NCBI GenBank assembly: GCA_020247545.1
Contig: JADCIX010000065.1
Coordinates: forward strand, 1-35,778
Length of the DNA: 35,778 bases
From: Rhodocyclaceae bacterium
GTDB lineage: Bacteria > Pseudomonadota > Gammaproteobacteria > Burkholderiales > Usitatibacteraceae
Direction of reading: 5' to 3'
How positions within the stretch are numbered: the stretch's first letter is position 1; every line of letters begins with the position of its first letter. The translations under genes were made by a program, and so were the position numbers. Below the pieces are notes generated by a model. It was not told the DNA's origin. It did not search any database and saw only the letters and a list, made by a program, of their open reading frames with translations. Below, one piece after another: positions 1-8,541 of the stretch.

Positions 1-76
1 CCTCCGGCGTGAAACCGCCCAACAAAGCGCACTGAATCAGGTATCTTTCGTCTAGGGTAAGATCCGAACGTTTCAT
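1..76 (-). CDS. IS30-family transposase, N-terminal fragment (runs off the window)
   Basis: The minus strand reads from an ATG at 76 to the window edge and encodes about 25 residues, beginning MKRSDLTLDERYLIQ and continuing CALLGGFTPE. The LTLDERYLI pattern is typical of the first helix-turn-helix of IS30-type transposases, which often start LTLEERYQI. A purine-rich ribosome site, AAAGGA, lies a few bases upstream of the ATG, supporting this start. Only the N-terminus is visible, so the DDE catalytic domain cannot be checked and a stand-alone HTH protein is not excluded. The call rests on a short similarity recognised by eye. Confidence 0.6.
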   Translation of the reverse strand, partial: MKRSDLTLDERYLIQCALLGGFTPE

Positions 77-180
77 GGCAGTGTCCTTTCGTCTTGAGAA
101 ACAAAAGGGTACCGCCGTTCGATACCTTACCCCCTAAATCAACCCCCTAAAGGTCGTCGACATTTGCTGTTGAATTCACG
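1..180. mobile_element. Probable terminal part of an IS30-like insertion sequence
   Basis: The transposase fragment at 1-76 is followed by about 100 bp of non-coding DNA ending near a segment (160-178) containing TTGCTGTTGAATTCAC. On the other strand this reads GTGAATTCAACAGCAA, which resembles the AT-rich terminal inverted repeats of IS30-type elements. The other end and the target duplication lie outside the window, so the boundary is approximate. The segment also has two imperfect repeats of CCCCCTAAA at about 130-150. The element lies just downstream of arsS, whose coding region appears intact. Confidence 0.45.
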
Positions 181-213
181 AAAATGCTTGAAGGTGACCG
201 TCTTTGCTTGAGT

Positions 214-1215
214 TTACTCGGCTGCCATCAGCGCCGCCGACGTCTCGCCGTCGTTGTCGAGCGCGCCACCGCAGCTGGAACCCTGCCCGGCGGTGCAGCC
301 GTAACAATGATCTTTCACCACAATCGGGTTACCGAGCAAATCCACTGCCATTAAATCGCGCAGATGCGGCTTTAGTCCCCTTCCGTGTTGCAGCGGCAAA
401 CCTAGCATCTGGTTGAAGTCACAGTCGTAAACGTAGCCTTGGTAGTCGACTGACAACAGCGAGCGACACATCACACTATCCAGATTGTGCTGCTGAAAAT
501 TCGCCACCAGCAAATCCATGTACCCCTCGAACTCGCCTTTTGATACCAGCGTCGAGCCAAAGCGTTGGATCGGCATATTGGTGATCGTGAAAAGATGGTT
601 AAAGACGATACCGAAATTCGCTTGCAGCAGGCGATGATAGTCAGCCTCCAGCGCCTCTTGTGGTGGCGGCAACTTGGCACCCTGCGGGTTGTAAACCAAG
701 TTCAAGACGAGGCCGCTGTCTGGTTTGCCGTAACCGAGCGCATTGAGCTTATTGAGTCCGGCAATTGAGGCATCAAACACGCCTTCACCGCGCTGTTTAT
801 CGACGTTTTCCTGTGAGTAACACGGCAGCGATGCTGAGACTTCCACTTGCTGTTCGGCGAGAAACTGCGCGAGATCTTCAAAACCAGGCTCACTCAAAAT
901 GGTGAGGTTGCAGCGATCAATTACGCGCACTTGCGTTTGCCGTGCGGCGACCACCAGCCGACGAAAGTGATCATTCAATTCAGGCGCACCACCGGTCAAA
1001 TCCAGCGTTGTCACCTTTGATGCCTGCATGAAGGCAATCACGTCGTCGATGGTCTCGGTCGACATCATTTCTGTGCGGTCGGGGCTGGCGTTCACGTGGC
1101 AGTGAAAACACGCCTGATTACACTTGTAGCCAAGATTGACCTGCAAGGTATCCAGCGCTTTGCGGCGGATGTGCGGGAAACCGCGCGATTTCATCAGATG
1201 CAGGGTTTGATGCAT
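214..1215 (-). CDS. arsS: ArsS-like arsenosugar biosynthesis radical SAM protein
   Basis: This 333-residue protein matches the ArsS family, radical SAM enzymes that act after ArsM methylation to attach a 5'-deoxyadenosyl group to dimethylarsinous acid, the first step of arsenosugar synthesis. The radical SAM cluster motif CNQACFHC lies at residues 32-39 (Cys32, Cys36, Cys39), followed by the glycine-rich LTGGAPE stretch. The C-terminal DUF3641-type region carries YDCDFNQML and a CYGCTAGQGSSCGG cysteine cluster that may hold a second iron-sulfur cluster. Some family members use selenocysteine; none is needed here because the frame is open throughout. The usual partner arsM is not in the window, so the gene stands alone between an IS30-like end and a restriction-modification pair. 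Assignment by motif and overall pattern; the function is known from the family. Confidence 0.85.
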   Translation of the reverse strand: MHQTLHLMKSRGFPHIRRKALDTLQVNLGYKCNQACFHCHVNASPDRTEMMSTETIDDVIAFMQASKVTTLDLTGGAPELNDHFRRLVVAARQTQVRVIDRCNLTILSEPGFEDLAQFLAEQQVEVSASLPCYSQENVDKQRGEGVFDASIAGLNKLNALGYGKPDSGLVLNLVYNPQGAKLPPPQEALEADYHRLLQANFGIVFNHLFTITNMPIQRFGSTLVSKGEFEGYMDLLVANFQQHNLDSVMCRSLLSVDYQGYVYDCDFNQMLGLPLQHGRGLKPHLRDLMAVDLLGNPIVVKDHCYGCTAGQGSSCGGALDNDGETSAALMAAE

Positions 1216-1474
1216 GGCAGCTCGGAGTGGTTAATCAGTCGATACAGGACAATACGTGGTTTATCGTTTGTCGGATGTTGGGTAGTCGCGCAGAGGGCGA
1301 ATTGCTAACGAGAGCGTTCGTTGGTATCGTGACGGTCAAATTTGAAACCCTGCCGCAGCCTGCCTCGAAATATTCTGATTCGCTCCAACAACTTGTGGAT
1401 GGCAGCCATCGTTTGCACCTTTCTCTTGGGCGGGCTTAGGTGTGCAAGACCCACGAAATTTAAAGACGGCTTTT
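1216..1474. other. 259-bp intergenic stretch between arsS and the restriction gene
   Basis: No convincing gene is seen. The short open frames here have no ribosome site and no recognisable protein pattern. The stretch should contain the arsS promoter (minus strand) and the end of the restriction-modification transcript. I could not identify a clear -35/-10 pair or a strong terminator hairpin. Confidence 0.4.
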
Positions 1475-2404
1475 TCATTCAGTCTCACCAAGCGCGGCTC
1501 GTATCGCGTGTTCGTATGCGCCTGCCGCTGGCAGGTTTGTTGGCGAACTGAACGCAATTTGTACTTGCTGAACGGTGGTGGTCTTGGCCGGAAGGAAGTT
1601 GATTGAGCGAGGTTTGCCGTTCACCTCATCACCAAGCTGAATTGGCACAAAAGTGAGTGTGCTGTTGTTGATTGGGTAGTCCGCTAGCGAACTCCCTAAC
1701 CGATCCAGTATCTTTTCATAAACCGGCTGCGGGCAGGCGAAGAATAAGCCGCTCCTGCAAAGTGCCTCGCGTTCCAGAAGATGGCCTTTGTAAATCAGTT
1801 GCGGCAATATTCGCTTGTTGACGTTTTCCCAATTTGGCCCTGCAGATATTCCGGAAAATGCGGTGTTATTAAGCGCTGCTTCACGTTCTGCGCGATAACT
1901 GCCAATAGTGTCCATGGTCTGTACTTCCAACGCTGCGAATTCCAGCAGGCAGTGGCGTTCGTCGAGTCGCGCGAGTATCCAGTCGACAAAAAAACCAGTG
2001 GCACGTCGGCCTTGTACTGCGCGTCCAGGCACCTTCAATTCGCCGCCCCAGCCTTTACCAAAAACTGCGACCAGCGTCGCACCCTTGATCAGCGTTTGAC
2101 TCTTTGCCTGTCGCCCGTCGAAGAGGATGACGTTCTCGACGCGGAATGCTGTCTTAGCGACATGCGAGAGTAGCTTGTACTGCTCTGCATACAAACGAAT
2201 TGGACAGATGACAACTGGCGTCGTACTGTTGCCTTGTGCAATCGAGCAAACGCCGGACCGGATGCGGTTGGCAGATGAGCCAATCTCCTTGGTACAGGGC
2301 TTGTTGTCAGCGAATGGACAGCTCTGCTCTTGACGTGCGGCTATCGCCGCTGCGGAGGTGTCGGCAACCGAGTAACCGAACAGCTCAACGATCTTTCTAG
2401 CCAT
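1475..2404 (-). CDS. NotI/EagI-type restriction endonuclease
   Basis: This 309-residue protein resembles the NotI family (Pfam NotI), type II enzymes that cut GC-rich palindromes of the CGGCCG or GCGGCCGC kind. The sequence shows the family's N-terminal cysteine set: Cys29 in SCPF, Cys37 in PCTKE, Cys53 in GVCS and Cys67 in ICPIR. In NotI four cysteines hold a structural iron. A candidate PD-(D/E)XK core is Glu122-x-Lys124 in GGELK, with Asp96 a possible upstream acid. Its ATG lies inside the end of the methyltransferase gene (8-bp overlap), so modification is encoded first and restriction is probably translationally coupled to it. The length is near EagI's (about 300) and shorter than NotI (about 380). 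The recognition sequence is inferred from the family only. Confidence 0.8.
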   Translation of the reverse strand: MARKIVELFGYSVADTSAAAIAARQEQSCPFADNKPCTKEIGSSANRIRSGVCSIAQGNSTTPVVICPIRLYAEQYKLLSHVAKTAFRVENVILFDGRQAKSQTLIKGATLVAVFGKGWGGELKVPGRAVQGRRATGFFVDWILARLDERHCLLEFAALEVQTMDTIGSYRAEREAALNNTAFSGISAGPNWENVNKRILPQLIYKGHLLEREALCRSGLFFACPQPVYEKILDRLGSSLADYPINNSTLTFVPIQLGDEVNGKPRSINFLPAKTTTVQQVQIAFSSPTNLPAAGAYEHAIRAALGETE

Positions 2405-3680
2405 TCACGGCATTCGCCAAAATCGAGGCATCGGTTGCGTTGTGCGCAACCAGATGCGCGCGAATTGAATGGGCAATTGCCTCGGCCATTTGCACTGGAA
2501 CGGCGTTTCCAACTTGAATGTATTGTGAAACCCTAGACCCGGCGAATCGATAGGAATCAGGAAACGATTGAAGTCGCGCCGCTTCGCGAACGGTGAGCGT
2601 ACGGTCTTGGTCAGGCAAGAACACGGTCCCCCAATGCGGGTCACATTTTGTTAAGACTGTTCCCGAGAGCCCATTAAAGTCCAGCCTCCCATAACGTTTT
2701 GTGTGGTCCGATTTACGGGCGCTTTGCATTCCCTTGGGGAGGAGATCGAAGGGAATGTCGCGCCATGAGCCGCCCGGGGGTACGTGCTTCATCCGCTCGA
2801 TATTCTGCTTTGATAGCTTTGCGGCGTGGTGGTTAAACGTGATTCCTTCAGGGTTTCGCAGGCGCAACGCATAGGTGCTAGTCGCATCATGCGTGTATCC
2901 GACTTCTTCAGCACCTTCTCCCATCTCTAGCCTAGGCAAATCGCGGATCGCATCACCAACTGTAACTGCCGGAGACAGGCGTTCGCGATCGAGGGATAAC
3001 GCGGGGAACGTCAAGGATGCACCGCCCCTAAAATTTGCTCTACCTTTTGCGAAGTGGGTCGGCGATGGATGTTCAAGCTGCCCCAGGCGAGATCCCAATA
3101 AAATCAACCTCCACCGCTCTTGGGGAATACCATAGTGCGGTCCGTAGAGGATCTTTACGCTCAACTCGTAACCTAGTGTCCCAAACACTTGCAAAATCTG
3201 ACGGAAGACTGCCCCGTCTCCCATCGACAATAGCCCCGGTACGTTTTCGAACATGATTGTCTTTGGCTCGAACTCCTCAACAAATCGCGCATAGTGCTTG
3301 AACATGCTGTTTCGGGGGTCCGCTAAAAAGCGGGAGGGCGCGTTGATCGAGAACCCTTGGCAGGGCGGCCCACCGACCAAAACATCCAGTTCGCCCGAAA
3401 GCAAGTTGAGTTGCGTTCTTAGTTCACACGCGTTAACTTCCTCGATAGGTTTGCACTCTGCCCGAACTCCGGGGTGATTAAGCGCAAATGTCTCGATCGC
3501 CTCCGGCATGAAGTCGTTCGCGAAAGAGCAATTAAACCCCGCCTGCCTAAATCCCTGCGTTAACCCTCCTGCACCGCAGAAAAGATCAATTGTGCTGAGA
3601 GGAGCTAGATACCGTTTCGGCGTAGGTTCTGACGCGACCAAGCGAAGGCGACGTACTTTGCTGGCGGGCTGTTTCATCAT
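2397..3680 (-). CDS. DNA (cytosine-5-)-methyltransferase of a type II restriction-modification pair
   Basis: This 427-residue enzyme carries the ordered motifs of C5-cytosine methyltransferases. Motif I is DLFCGAGGLTQGF (residues 32-44), and motif IV is GGPPCQGFS with catalytic Cys107. Motif VI is ENVPGL (145-150), motif VIII is QERWR (187-191), and motif X near the C-terminus is QVGNAVPVQMAEAIA. The region between VIII and X is the target-recognition domain, which includes THDATSTYALRLRN. It protects host DNA by methylating the site cut by the overlapping NotI-type endonuclease. Two ATGs in tandem (3680, 3677) make the start uncertain by one residue. A short inverted repeat upstream (3716-3735) could serve autoregulation. 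The pair sits among unrelated genes, as mobile restriction-modification modules often do. Confidence 0.95.
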   Translation of the reverse strand: MMKQPASKVRRLRLVASEPTPKRYLAPLSTIDLFCGAGGLTQGFRQAGFNCSFANDFMPEAIETFALNHPGVRAECKPIEEVNACELRTQLNLLSGELDVLVGGPPCQGFSINAPSRFLADPRNSMFKHYARFVEEFEPKTIMFENVPGLLSMGDGAVFRQILQVFGTLGYELSVKILYGPHYGIPQERWRLILLGSRLGQLEHPSPTHFAKGRANFRGGASLTFPALSLDRERLSPAVTVGDAIRDLPRLEMGEGAEEVGYTHDATSTYALRLRNPEGITFNHHAAKLSKQNIERMKHVPPGGSWRDIPFDLLPKGMQSARKSDHTKRYGRLDFNGLSGTVLTKCDPHWGTVFLPDQDRTLTVREAARLQSFPDSYRFAGSRVSQYIQVGNAVPVQMAEAIAHSIRAHLVAHNATDASILANAVNG

Positions 3681-3715
3681 TTTTTCTCGCGGGCTGGGTT
3701 GTCGGAGTTAAACCC

Positions 3716-3735
3716 GTATCGATAAAGTTGGATAC
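3716..3735. promoter_or_regulatory. Inverted repeat upstream of the methyltransferase gene
   Basis: GTATC and its complement GATAC are separated by 10 bp, giving arm centres about 15 bp apart, 36 bp upstream of the methyltransferase ATG. Restriction-modification systems are often controlled by a small C protein or by the methyltransferase binding a palindrome at its own promoter. No C gene is visible here, so methyltransferase autorepression is the more likely use if the site is real. With 5-bp arms it could be chance. Confidence 0.25.
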
Positions 3736-3815
3736 TGTTCAAATATTCAGTAAAATTTAGCATCCTTCTTTCGCATTAACAACAACTTGTTCAGGGAGTA
3801 GCCCTTGGTGCTCCA

Positions 3816-5813
3816 TCAGCCTTTAACAACGACCGAAACAACCTGCTCGGCAGTAATACCAAAATGTTTGTACAACACGCCCGCTGGTGCTGATTCACCA
3901 AAGGTGTCGATGCCAACCACCGCGCCGTCCAGGCCGACATATTTGCGCCAGTAATCGGTGACACCTGCTTCAACCGCCACCCGCCGGACGCCTTTAGGCA
4001 ATACACTTTCGCGGTAGTCTGTGCTCTGTTGATCAAATTCAAAGGTCGATGGCATGGACACCACCCGAACGTGAATGTTGTCGGTAGACAGCAGCTTTTG
4101 CGCTTCCATCGCCAGCGCAACTTCCGTACCTGTCGCAATAATCACCGCCGCAGGTTTGCCTACGCCGCCCTCTTTCGACAAAACATAACCGCCACGAGCC
4201 ACGTTCGCCAGCACATCTGGGTCGCGCTTTTGGAAGGGCGAATTCTGCCGCGAGAAAACGAGGCACGTCGGACCATTGTGACGCGCTAATGCATGCCGCC
4301 ATGCCGCAGCAGCTTCGACGGTGTCACAGGGACGCCACAGATCCATATTCGGAATGAGGCGAAGGCTGGCGACATGTTCGACCGACTGATGCGTCGGACC
4401 ATCTTCGCCCAAGCCGATCGAGTCGTGCGTAAACACACAGATGTTGCGAATTTTCATCAGCGCGGCCATCCGCAGGGCATTTCGCGAGTAATCGCTGAAT
4501 GTCAAAAAGGTACCGTGGTACGGCGCAAACCCGCCGTGCAATGTCATACCGTTGGCAATGGCCGCCATACCGAATTCGCGCACACCAAAGTTAATGTAGT
4601 TACCGCCGTAGTCGACACTCAGCGCTTTGCTCCCGCTCCAGTTGGTGAAGACCGAGCCGGTCAGGTCGGCCGAGCCACCAATCATCTCCGGCATCGTTTG
4701 TGCGAAGGCTTCGATAGCGAACTGAGACGCTTTGCGGGTGGCGACCGTCTCCGCCTTTTCGACCGACTTCGCCATAAGTGCGTTACCGGCTGCGGTGAAG
4801 TTGGTCGGCAAATCGCCCCGCATGCGGCGTTTGAACTCCGCAGCGAGTGCCGGCTCGGCATGTTCATAGGCGGTAAAAACGCCGCTCCATTGCGCCTCAA
4901 GTGCAGCGCCTTTGTGCGTGGCGTCCCACGCATCGTAAATGTCTTGCGGGATTTCGAACGGCGCATGCCTCCAACCAATGGCCTCACGCGTCGCAGCGAC
5001 CTCTTTGTCGCCCAGCGCCGCGCCGTGAACCTTGTCCGTGCCGGCAAGGTTGGGGGAGCCTTTGCCAATGACCGTCTTGCAACAGATCAGTGTCGGTTTT
5101 GCAGATTGTTCTTTGGCTTCCAAGATGGCCGCGTTGATTTGCGCCGGGTCGTGCCCGTCAACATTTGGGATCACGTTCCAGCCGTAGGAAGCAAAACGCA
5201 TCGGCGTGTTGTCTCGGAACCACCCCTCAACCTTGCCATCGATCGAAATGCCGTTGTCGTCGTAGAACACAATCAGTTTGCCCAAGCCCAAGGTGCCGGC
5301 CAACGAGCAAACCTCGTGTGAGATGCCCTCCATCATGCAGCCGTCACCGGCAAATACATAGGTGTGGTGGCCGACAATCTCCATCCCCGGCCGGTTGAAG
5401 GTCCGCGCTAATTCACGTTCCGCAATGGCCATACCAACCGCGTTGGCCAGACCTTGCCCAAGTGGGCCGGTGGTGGTCTCGATTCCAGGCGTGACGCCAA
5501 CCTCGGGATGGCCGGGCGTCTTTGAGTGCAACTGGCGGAATGACTTGATATCGTCCATCGACAAGTCATAACCAGTGAGGTGCAGCAACGAGTAAATGAG
5601 CATCGAGCCATGACCGTTGGACAAAACAAACCGGTCGCGATCCGCCCAATGGGGATTTTTTGGATTGTGCTTCAGATGGTGCCGCCACAACACTTCGGCA
5701 ATTTCGGCCATACCCATCGGGGCACCCGGGTGACCCGAGTTGGCTTTCTGGACCGCATCCATGGAGAGGGCGCGGATGGCGTTGGTGATATCGGAGCGGG
5801 AGGCTTGGGTCAT
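3816..5813 (-). CDS. tktA: Transketolase
   Basis: This 665-residue protein is a full-length, thiamine-diphosphate-dependent transketolase. It moves two-carbon units between sugar phosphates in the pentose phosphate pathway and, in autotrophs, the Calvin cycle. The N-terminal domain has [18 protein letters not shown] (about 27-44), [16 protein letters not shown], and the ThDP/metal motif [12 protein letters not shown] followed by [10 protein letters not shown]. The middle domain has the catalytic glutamate region [15 protein letters not shown] and the phosphate-binding [16 protein letters not shown]. The C-terminal domain ends in [18 protein letters not shown]. The gene is divergent from speH across a 198-bp region holding a large inverted repeat. 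No gap or pgk lies next to it, unlike some betaproteobacterial tkt loci. Nothing suggests damage. Confidence 0.98.
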   Translation of the reverse strand: MTQASRSDITNAIRALSMDAVQKANSGHPGAPMGMAEIAEVLWRHHLKHNPKNPHWADRDRFVLSNGHGSMLIYSLLHLTGYDLSMDDIKSFRQLHSKTPGHPEVGVTPGIETTTGPLGQGLANAVGMAIAERELARTFNRPGMEIVGHHTYVFAGDGCMMEGISHEVCSLAGTLGLGKLIVFYDDNGISIDGKVEGWFRDNTPMRFASYGWNVIPNVDGHDPAQINAAILEAKEQSAKPTLICCKTVIGKGSPNLAGTDKVHGAALGDKEVAATREAIGWRHAPFEIPQDIYDAWDATHKGAALEAQWSGVFTAYEHAEPALAAEFKRRMRGDLPTNFTAAGNALMAKSVEKAETVATRKASQFAIEAFAQTMPEMIGGSADLTGSVFTNWSGSKALSVDYGGNYINFGVREFGMAAIANGMTLHGGFAPYHGTFLTFSDYSRNALRMAALMKIRNICVFTHDSIGLGEDGPTHQSVEHVASLRLIPNMDLWRPCDTVEAAAAWRHALARHNGPTCLVFSRQNSPFQKRDPDVLANVARGGYVLSKEGGVGKPAAVIIATGTEVALAMEAQKLLSTDNIHVRVVSMPSTFEFDQQSTDYRESVLPKGVRRVAVEAGVTDYWRKYVGLDGAVVGIDTFGESAPAGVLYKHFGITAEQVVSVVVKG

Positions 5814-5896
5814 TTGAATTGGAGATCTTGAGAAAGCGACGATGGGGCGGGAGGAGGTGTGGGCGTAGCGTGCGCCAGTAATGGCGCGAAATGATC

Positions 5897-5944
5897 GGAC
5901 TGCTGACCGGATATCGCCAATTATAATTTAGCTGTCAGCAGTCC
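5897..5944. promoter_or_regulatory. Perfect 11-bp inverted repeat around a TATAAT box between tktA and speH
   Basis: GGACTGCTGAC (5897-5907) and its exact complement GTCAGCAGTCC (5934-5944) flank 26 bp that contain ATTATAAT at 5920-5927. This core is self-complementary, so it offers a consensus -10 box to both strands, toward speH and toward tktA. An arm pair bracketing a -10 box is a common operator layout; the regulator is unknown. An RNA hairpin is also possible, but the loop is long and no T-run follows. Confidence 0.45.
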
Positions 5945-6011
5945 TATATTTGCCCTCCCGCACCAGACGTTGGCGCGCCTTCCTGTCCCACCAACACTTT
6001 TGGAGCTATTT

Positions 6012-6425
6012 ATGCGCGGCCTGCACATTTTTGCGGATTTCTACAACTGCCCGAAGGGCAAACACATGGTCTCGGCCAAAGCGCTGCGCCAACTTTGTAT
6101 CAGTGCCTCGGAAGCGGCAGGTTTGACGGTGCTGGGTGACCACTTTTATCAATTCAGTGGATTTGATGAGACGCAGGCGGGTGGCGCCACCGGCGCACTG
6201 GTGCTTGCAGAGTCGCATGTGGCCGTACATACCTGGCCGGAGCGCGGCGGCGCGACGTTAGATATCTACGTTTGCAACGTCAGTGGTGACAACAGCAGCA
6301 AAGCAGAGGCGCTGTATACGACGCTACTCAGGGTATTTGGTCCGGTCGACGTCATGATCGAACGGGTATTGCGTGGGAAAGACCTGCCGATTCCCGATGA
6401 TGTCGCCTCCGCAGCCGCAATCTGA
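6012..6425 (+). CDS. speH: S-adenosylmethionine decarboxylase proenzyme (SpeH type)
   Basis: This 137-residue enzyme decarboxylates S-adenosylmethionine to give the aminopropyl donor for spermidine. It belongs to the short prokaryotic class: the self-cleavage site is in LAESHVAVHTWPE, between Glu67 and Ser68, and Ser68 becomes the pyruvoyl group. Cys88 in YVCNVSGD is the expected catalytic acid, and His69 also matches the family. The ATG at 6012 follows GGAG by a proper spacing and begins the conserved MRGLHIFADFYNC. An upstream TTG (5970) would add 14 residues without family support. The 3' end overlaps speE by 29 bp, indicating one transcript with translational coupling. Confidence 0.93.
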   Translation: MRGLHIFADFYNCPKGKHMVSAKALRQLCISASEAAGLTVLGDHFYQFSGFDETQAGGATGALVLAESHVAVHTWPERGGATLDIYVCNVSGDNSSKAEALYTTLLRVFGPVDVMIERVLRGKDLPIPDDVASAAAI

Positions 6426-7308
6426 CCTGTCGGCTGCAAAACACGTGAGCACATTGAGACTCAACGAATCGTTGACGGATACCGTGGGGGCTTACTTTGA
6501 CGCCACCTCCTGTATTGCATCCCACCAGTCTGAATACCAGCTGATTGAGATTTTTGAGTGCCCGGATCTGGGGCGGGTGATGCGCATCGACGGCGTCAAT
6601 ATGACTTCCGAACGGGATGAGTTTTTTTATCACGAAAGCCTCATCCATCCCGCAGCGACGGCGCATCCGAACCCGCAACGCGCACTCATCATTGGCGGTG
6701 GCGACGGTGGAGCCGCAGAGGAGTTGCTGAAACATCCCATCACCGAGTGTGTTTTGTGTGAATTAGATGCCGAGGTAGTGAGGCTTTCGCGCGAACACCT
6801 GCCAACAATCCATGGCGACACTTTCAACGATTCGCGTCTGCAATTGCAAATCGGCGACGGTGCGGCTTATGTCCGGACTGCCATTGCCTCGACGCCACCC
6901 GCCGCATTCGATTTGATCTACCTAGATTTGACTGACCCGGCGGGCGAGGCGGCGGAATTGTATTCACCGGCTTTTTTTGCCGACTGCAAAGCCGCGTTAG
7001 CGTCGGGCGGCGCGATGGTGCTGCATATCGGCTCGCCTTATTTTCATGCTGATCGTGTTCGAGAGGCCACTGCGAATCTGCGCGCGCAGTTTACGTTTGT
7101 CGCCCCTTACTTTGTGCACATTCCAACCTATGGTGCCACTTGGGGCTTCGCAGTGGCCTCGATGTCGCTTGACCTGAGGGGTCCCACTGAAGGCGAAATC
7201 GATTCACGTCTCAACGAGCGCGACGTTCAATCGCGCCAGTTTTATAACGGTGAAATGCACTGCGCTATGCAAGCCCAACCGGAATACGTCAGGAAACTTC
7301 TGGCGTGA
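6397..7308 (+). CDS. speE: Spermidine synthase
   Basis: This protein of about 303 residues transfers the aminopropyl group from decarboxylated SAM to putrescine. Recognisable parts are the N-terminal SCIASHQSEYQLIEIFE beta region, GRVMRIDGVNMTSERDEFFYHE, the nucleotide-binding IIGGGDGGAAEELLKH, and the catalytic IYLDLTDPAGEAAELYSPAFF region. Many homologues have DPxGPA in that last region, so the wording here is slightly unusual. The start is uncertain: tandem ATGs at 6397 and 6400 lie inside the end of speH, a GTG at 6373 is also in frame, and none has a strong ribosome site. Together with speH this makes a two-gene spermidine operon. Putrescine must come from elsewhere, since no ornithine or arginine decarboxylase is in the window. 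Confidence 0.93.
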   Translation: MMSPPQPQSDLSAAKHVSTLRLNESLTDTVGAYFDATSCIASHQSEYQLIEIFECPDLGRVMRIDGVNMTSERDEFFYHESLIHPAATAHPNPQRALIIGGGDGGAAEELLKHPITECVLCELDAEVVRLSREHLPTIHGDTFNDSRLQLQIGDGAAYVRTAIASTPPAAFDLIYLDLTDPAGEAAELYSPAFFADCKAALASGGAMVLHIGSPYFHADRVREATANLRAQFTFVAPYFVHIPTYGATWGFAVASMSLDLRGPTEGEIDSRLNERDVQSRQFYNGEMHCAMQAQPEYVRKLLA

Positions 7309-7375
7309 ACCGTAGTTGAAGCATTTGTTGGCATAATCCGTGCGCGGAAAATTCTGGATTGAGTATTCATTTCGG

Positions 7376-8533
7376 TCATTTAGATTCGACCCTTGCGCCG
7401 TCTTCGATTGCATTGGCTGGATGACGAATGACCGTTTCCTCAGGGGTGAGGCCCGCCAGCACCTCCGCCTCGTTTACATTACGCTGTCCGATTTTTATAT
7501 CCCGCCGCTTCGCGCGACCATTTTCGACAACGAAGGTGCACCACCCCTCGGCGCAGCGAAATACCGCACTTGATGGAACCTTGTTGACCGCATTGGCAGC
7601 CCAGACAACGATGCGTGTATTTACGCGGTAGCCATCACCCAGCGCCATCGGTGGGTCGACAAACTCCGCGACGACATTGGTGCGCTTTTCTTCCACGCCC
7701 AGAGCGGACACCTTGGTAAACGCATAGGGTTCGATACGCTGCACTTTTGCCGCCAGCGTTTCGCTACCGCCCCAGCCCTCGATGATGACCGCCATACCGG
7801 GTTTGACCTTGACTGCTTCGGACGACAGCAGCTCAATGACGACTTCCAGCTTGCTGAGATCGCCGACTGTCAGCAACGGGGTTCCGGCGGCGACCACCCG
7901 CTCGCTTGGATCGACGATGCGTAGAATTCGCCCGGCAACCGGTGACCGCACGCTGAAGAGGGTGTGACTGTTATCGCCTCCCGCGACCAATCCAGATTTT
8001 GCCAACTGGACATCGGCTGCCGCAGACTTGGCTCGGAAGCGCGCGGCTTCCGCTTCGTTAGCGACTTTTGTCTCTGCGTTGCGCGCCTGCTCCGCCGCTT
8101 GTACAGACATGAAGCCATCCTTTACCAGTCGCTCAATGCGCTTGGCTTCGCGTTTGGCCTGAGCGAGTTCCTCGGCGGCGCGCCGCATTAGCTCTTCCGC
8201 TTCGCGCTGTCGGCTCGCCGCCGCAGCAACCCTTGCTGTTTGTTCACCACGCTCACGCACGCTCAATGGCAGCGGTGCGATCTTGGCAACCACCTGGTTT
8301 TGCTGAACCGCATCGCCATCATGCAATTCAATACGCGTCATTCTTCCGCTGACTGGCGCTGTCACAACAAAGCGATCATGGCTGCGTGCCTCGCCCTGTT
8401 CGTCCACGGTAACTTGCATGCTGCCGCGTTCGACGCGACCGGTGTCGACCTTTAGCGGTGCGGGGCGAAAAAGCCAGACAGTCAGCGCCACCGCAACCAG
8501 GCCGAGGATCAAATAAGTGATGCTGCGCTTCAT
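7376..8533 (-). CDS. HlyD-family periplasmic adaptor of an ABC efflux system
   Basis: This 385-residue protein links an inner-membrane ABC transporter to an outer-membrane channel. It has an N-terminal membrane anchor (about residues 4-22, ITYLILGLVAVALTVWLF) and a first half-lipoyl region (VVTAPVSGRMTRIELHDGDAV). A long alanine/glutamate/arginine-rich coiled coil follows at about 95-190. The second lipoyl half is FSVRSPVAGRILRI, and a beta-barrel region leads to the C-terminus. It lies 8 bp downstream of the permease gene in the same operon, so it is the adaptor for that permease. No TolC-like channel gene is in the window. The substrate is unknown. The MacA-type order (adaptor first) is reversed here. 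Confidence 0.9.
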   Translation of the reverse strand: MKRSITYLILGLVAVALTVWLFRPAPLKVDTGRVERGSMQVTVDEQGEARSHDRFVVTAPVSGRMTRIELHDGDAVQQNQVVAKIAPLPLSVRERGEQTARVAAAASRQREAEELMRRAAEELAQAKREAKRIERLVKDGFMSVQAAEQARNAETKVANEAEAARFRAKSAAADVQLAKSGLVAGGDNSHTLFSVRSPVAGRILRIVDPSERVVAAGTPLLTVGDLSKLEVVIELLSSEAVKVKPGMAVIIEGWGGSETLAAKVQRIEPYAFTKVSALGVEEKRTNVVAEFVDPPMALGDGYRVNTRIVVWAANAVNKVPSSAVFRCAEGWCTFVVENGRAKRRDIKIGQRNVNEAEVLAGLTPEETVIRHPANAIEDGARVESK

Positions 8534-8541
8534 CTAATTCC

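Noticed and set aside
4293-5321. 342-codon open frame on the plus strand antisense to tktA
   Set aside because: It lies wholly opposite a clearly coding transketolase gene. It has no family pattern and its composition follows the third-position bias of the opposite strand.
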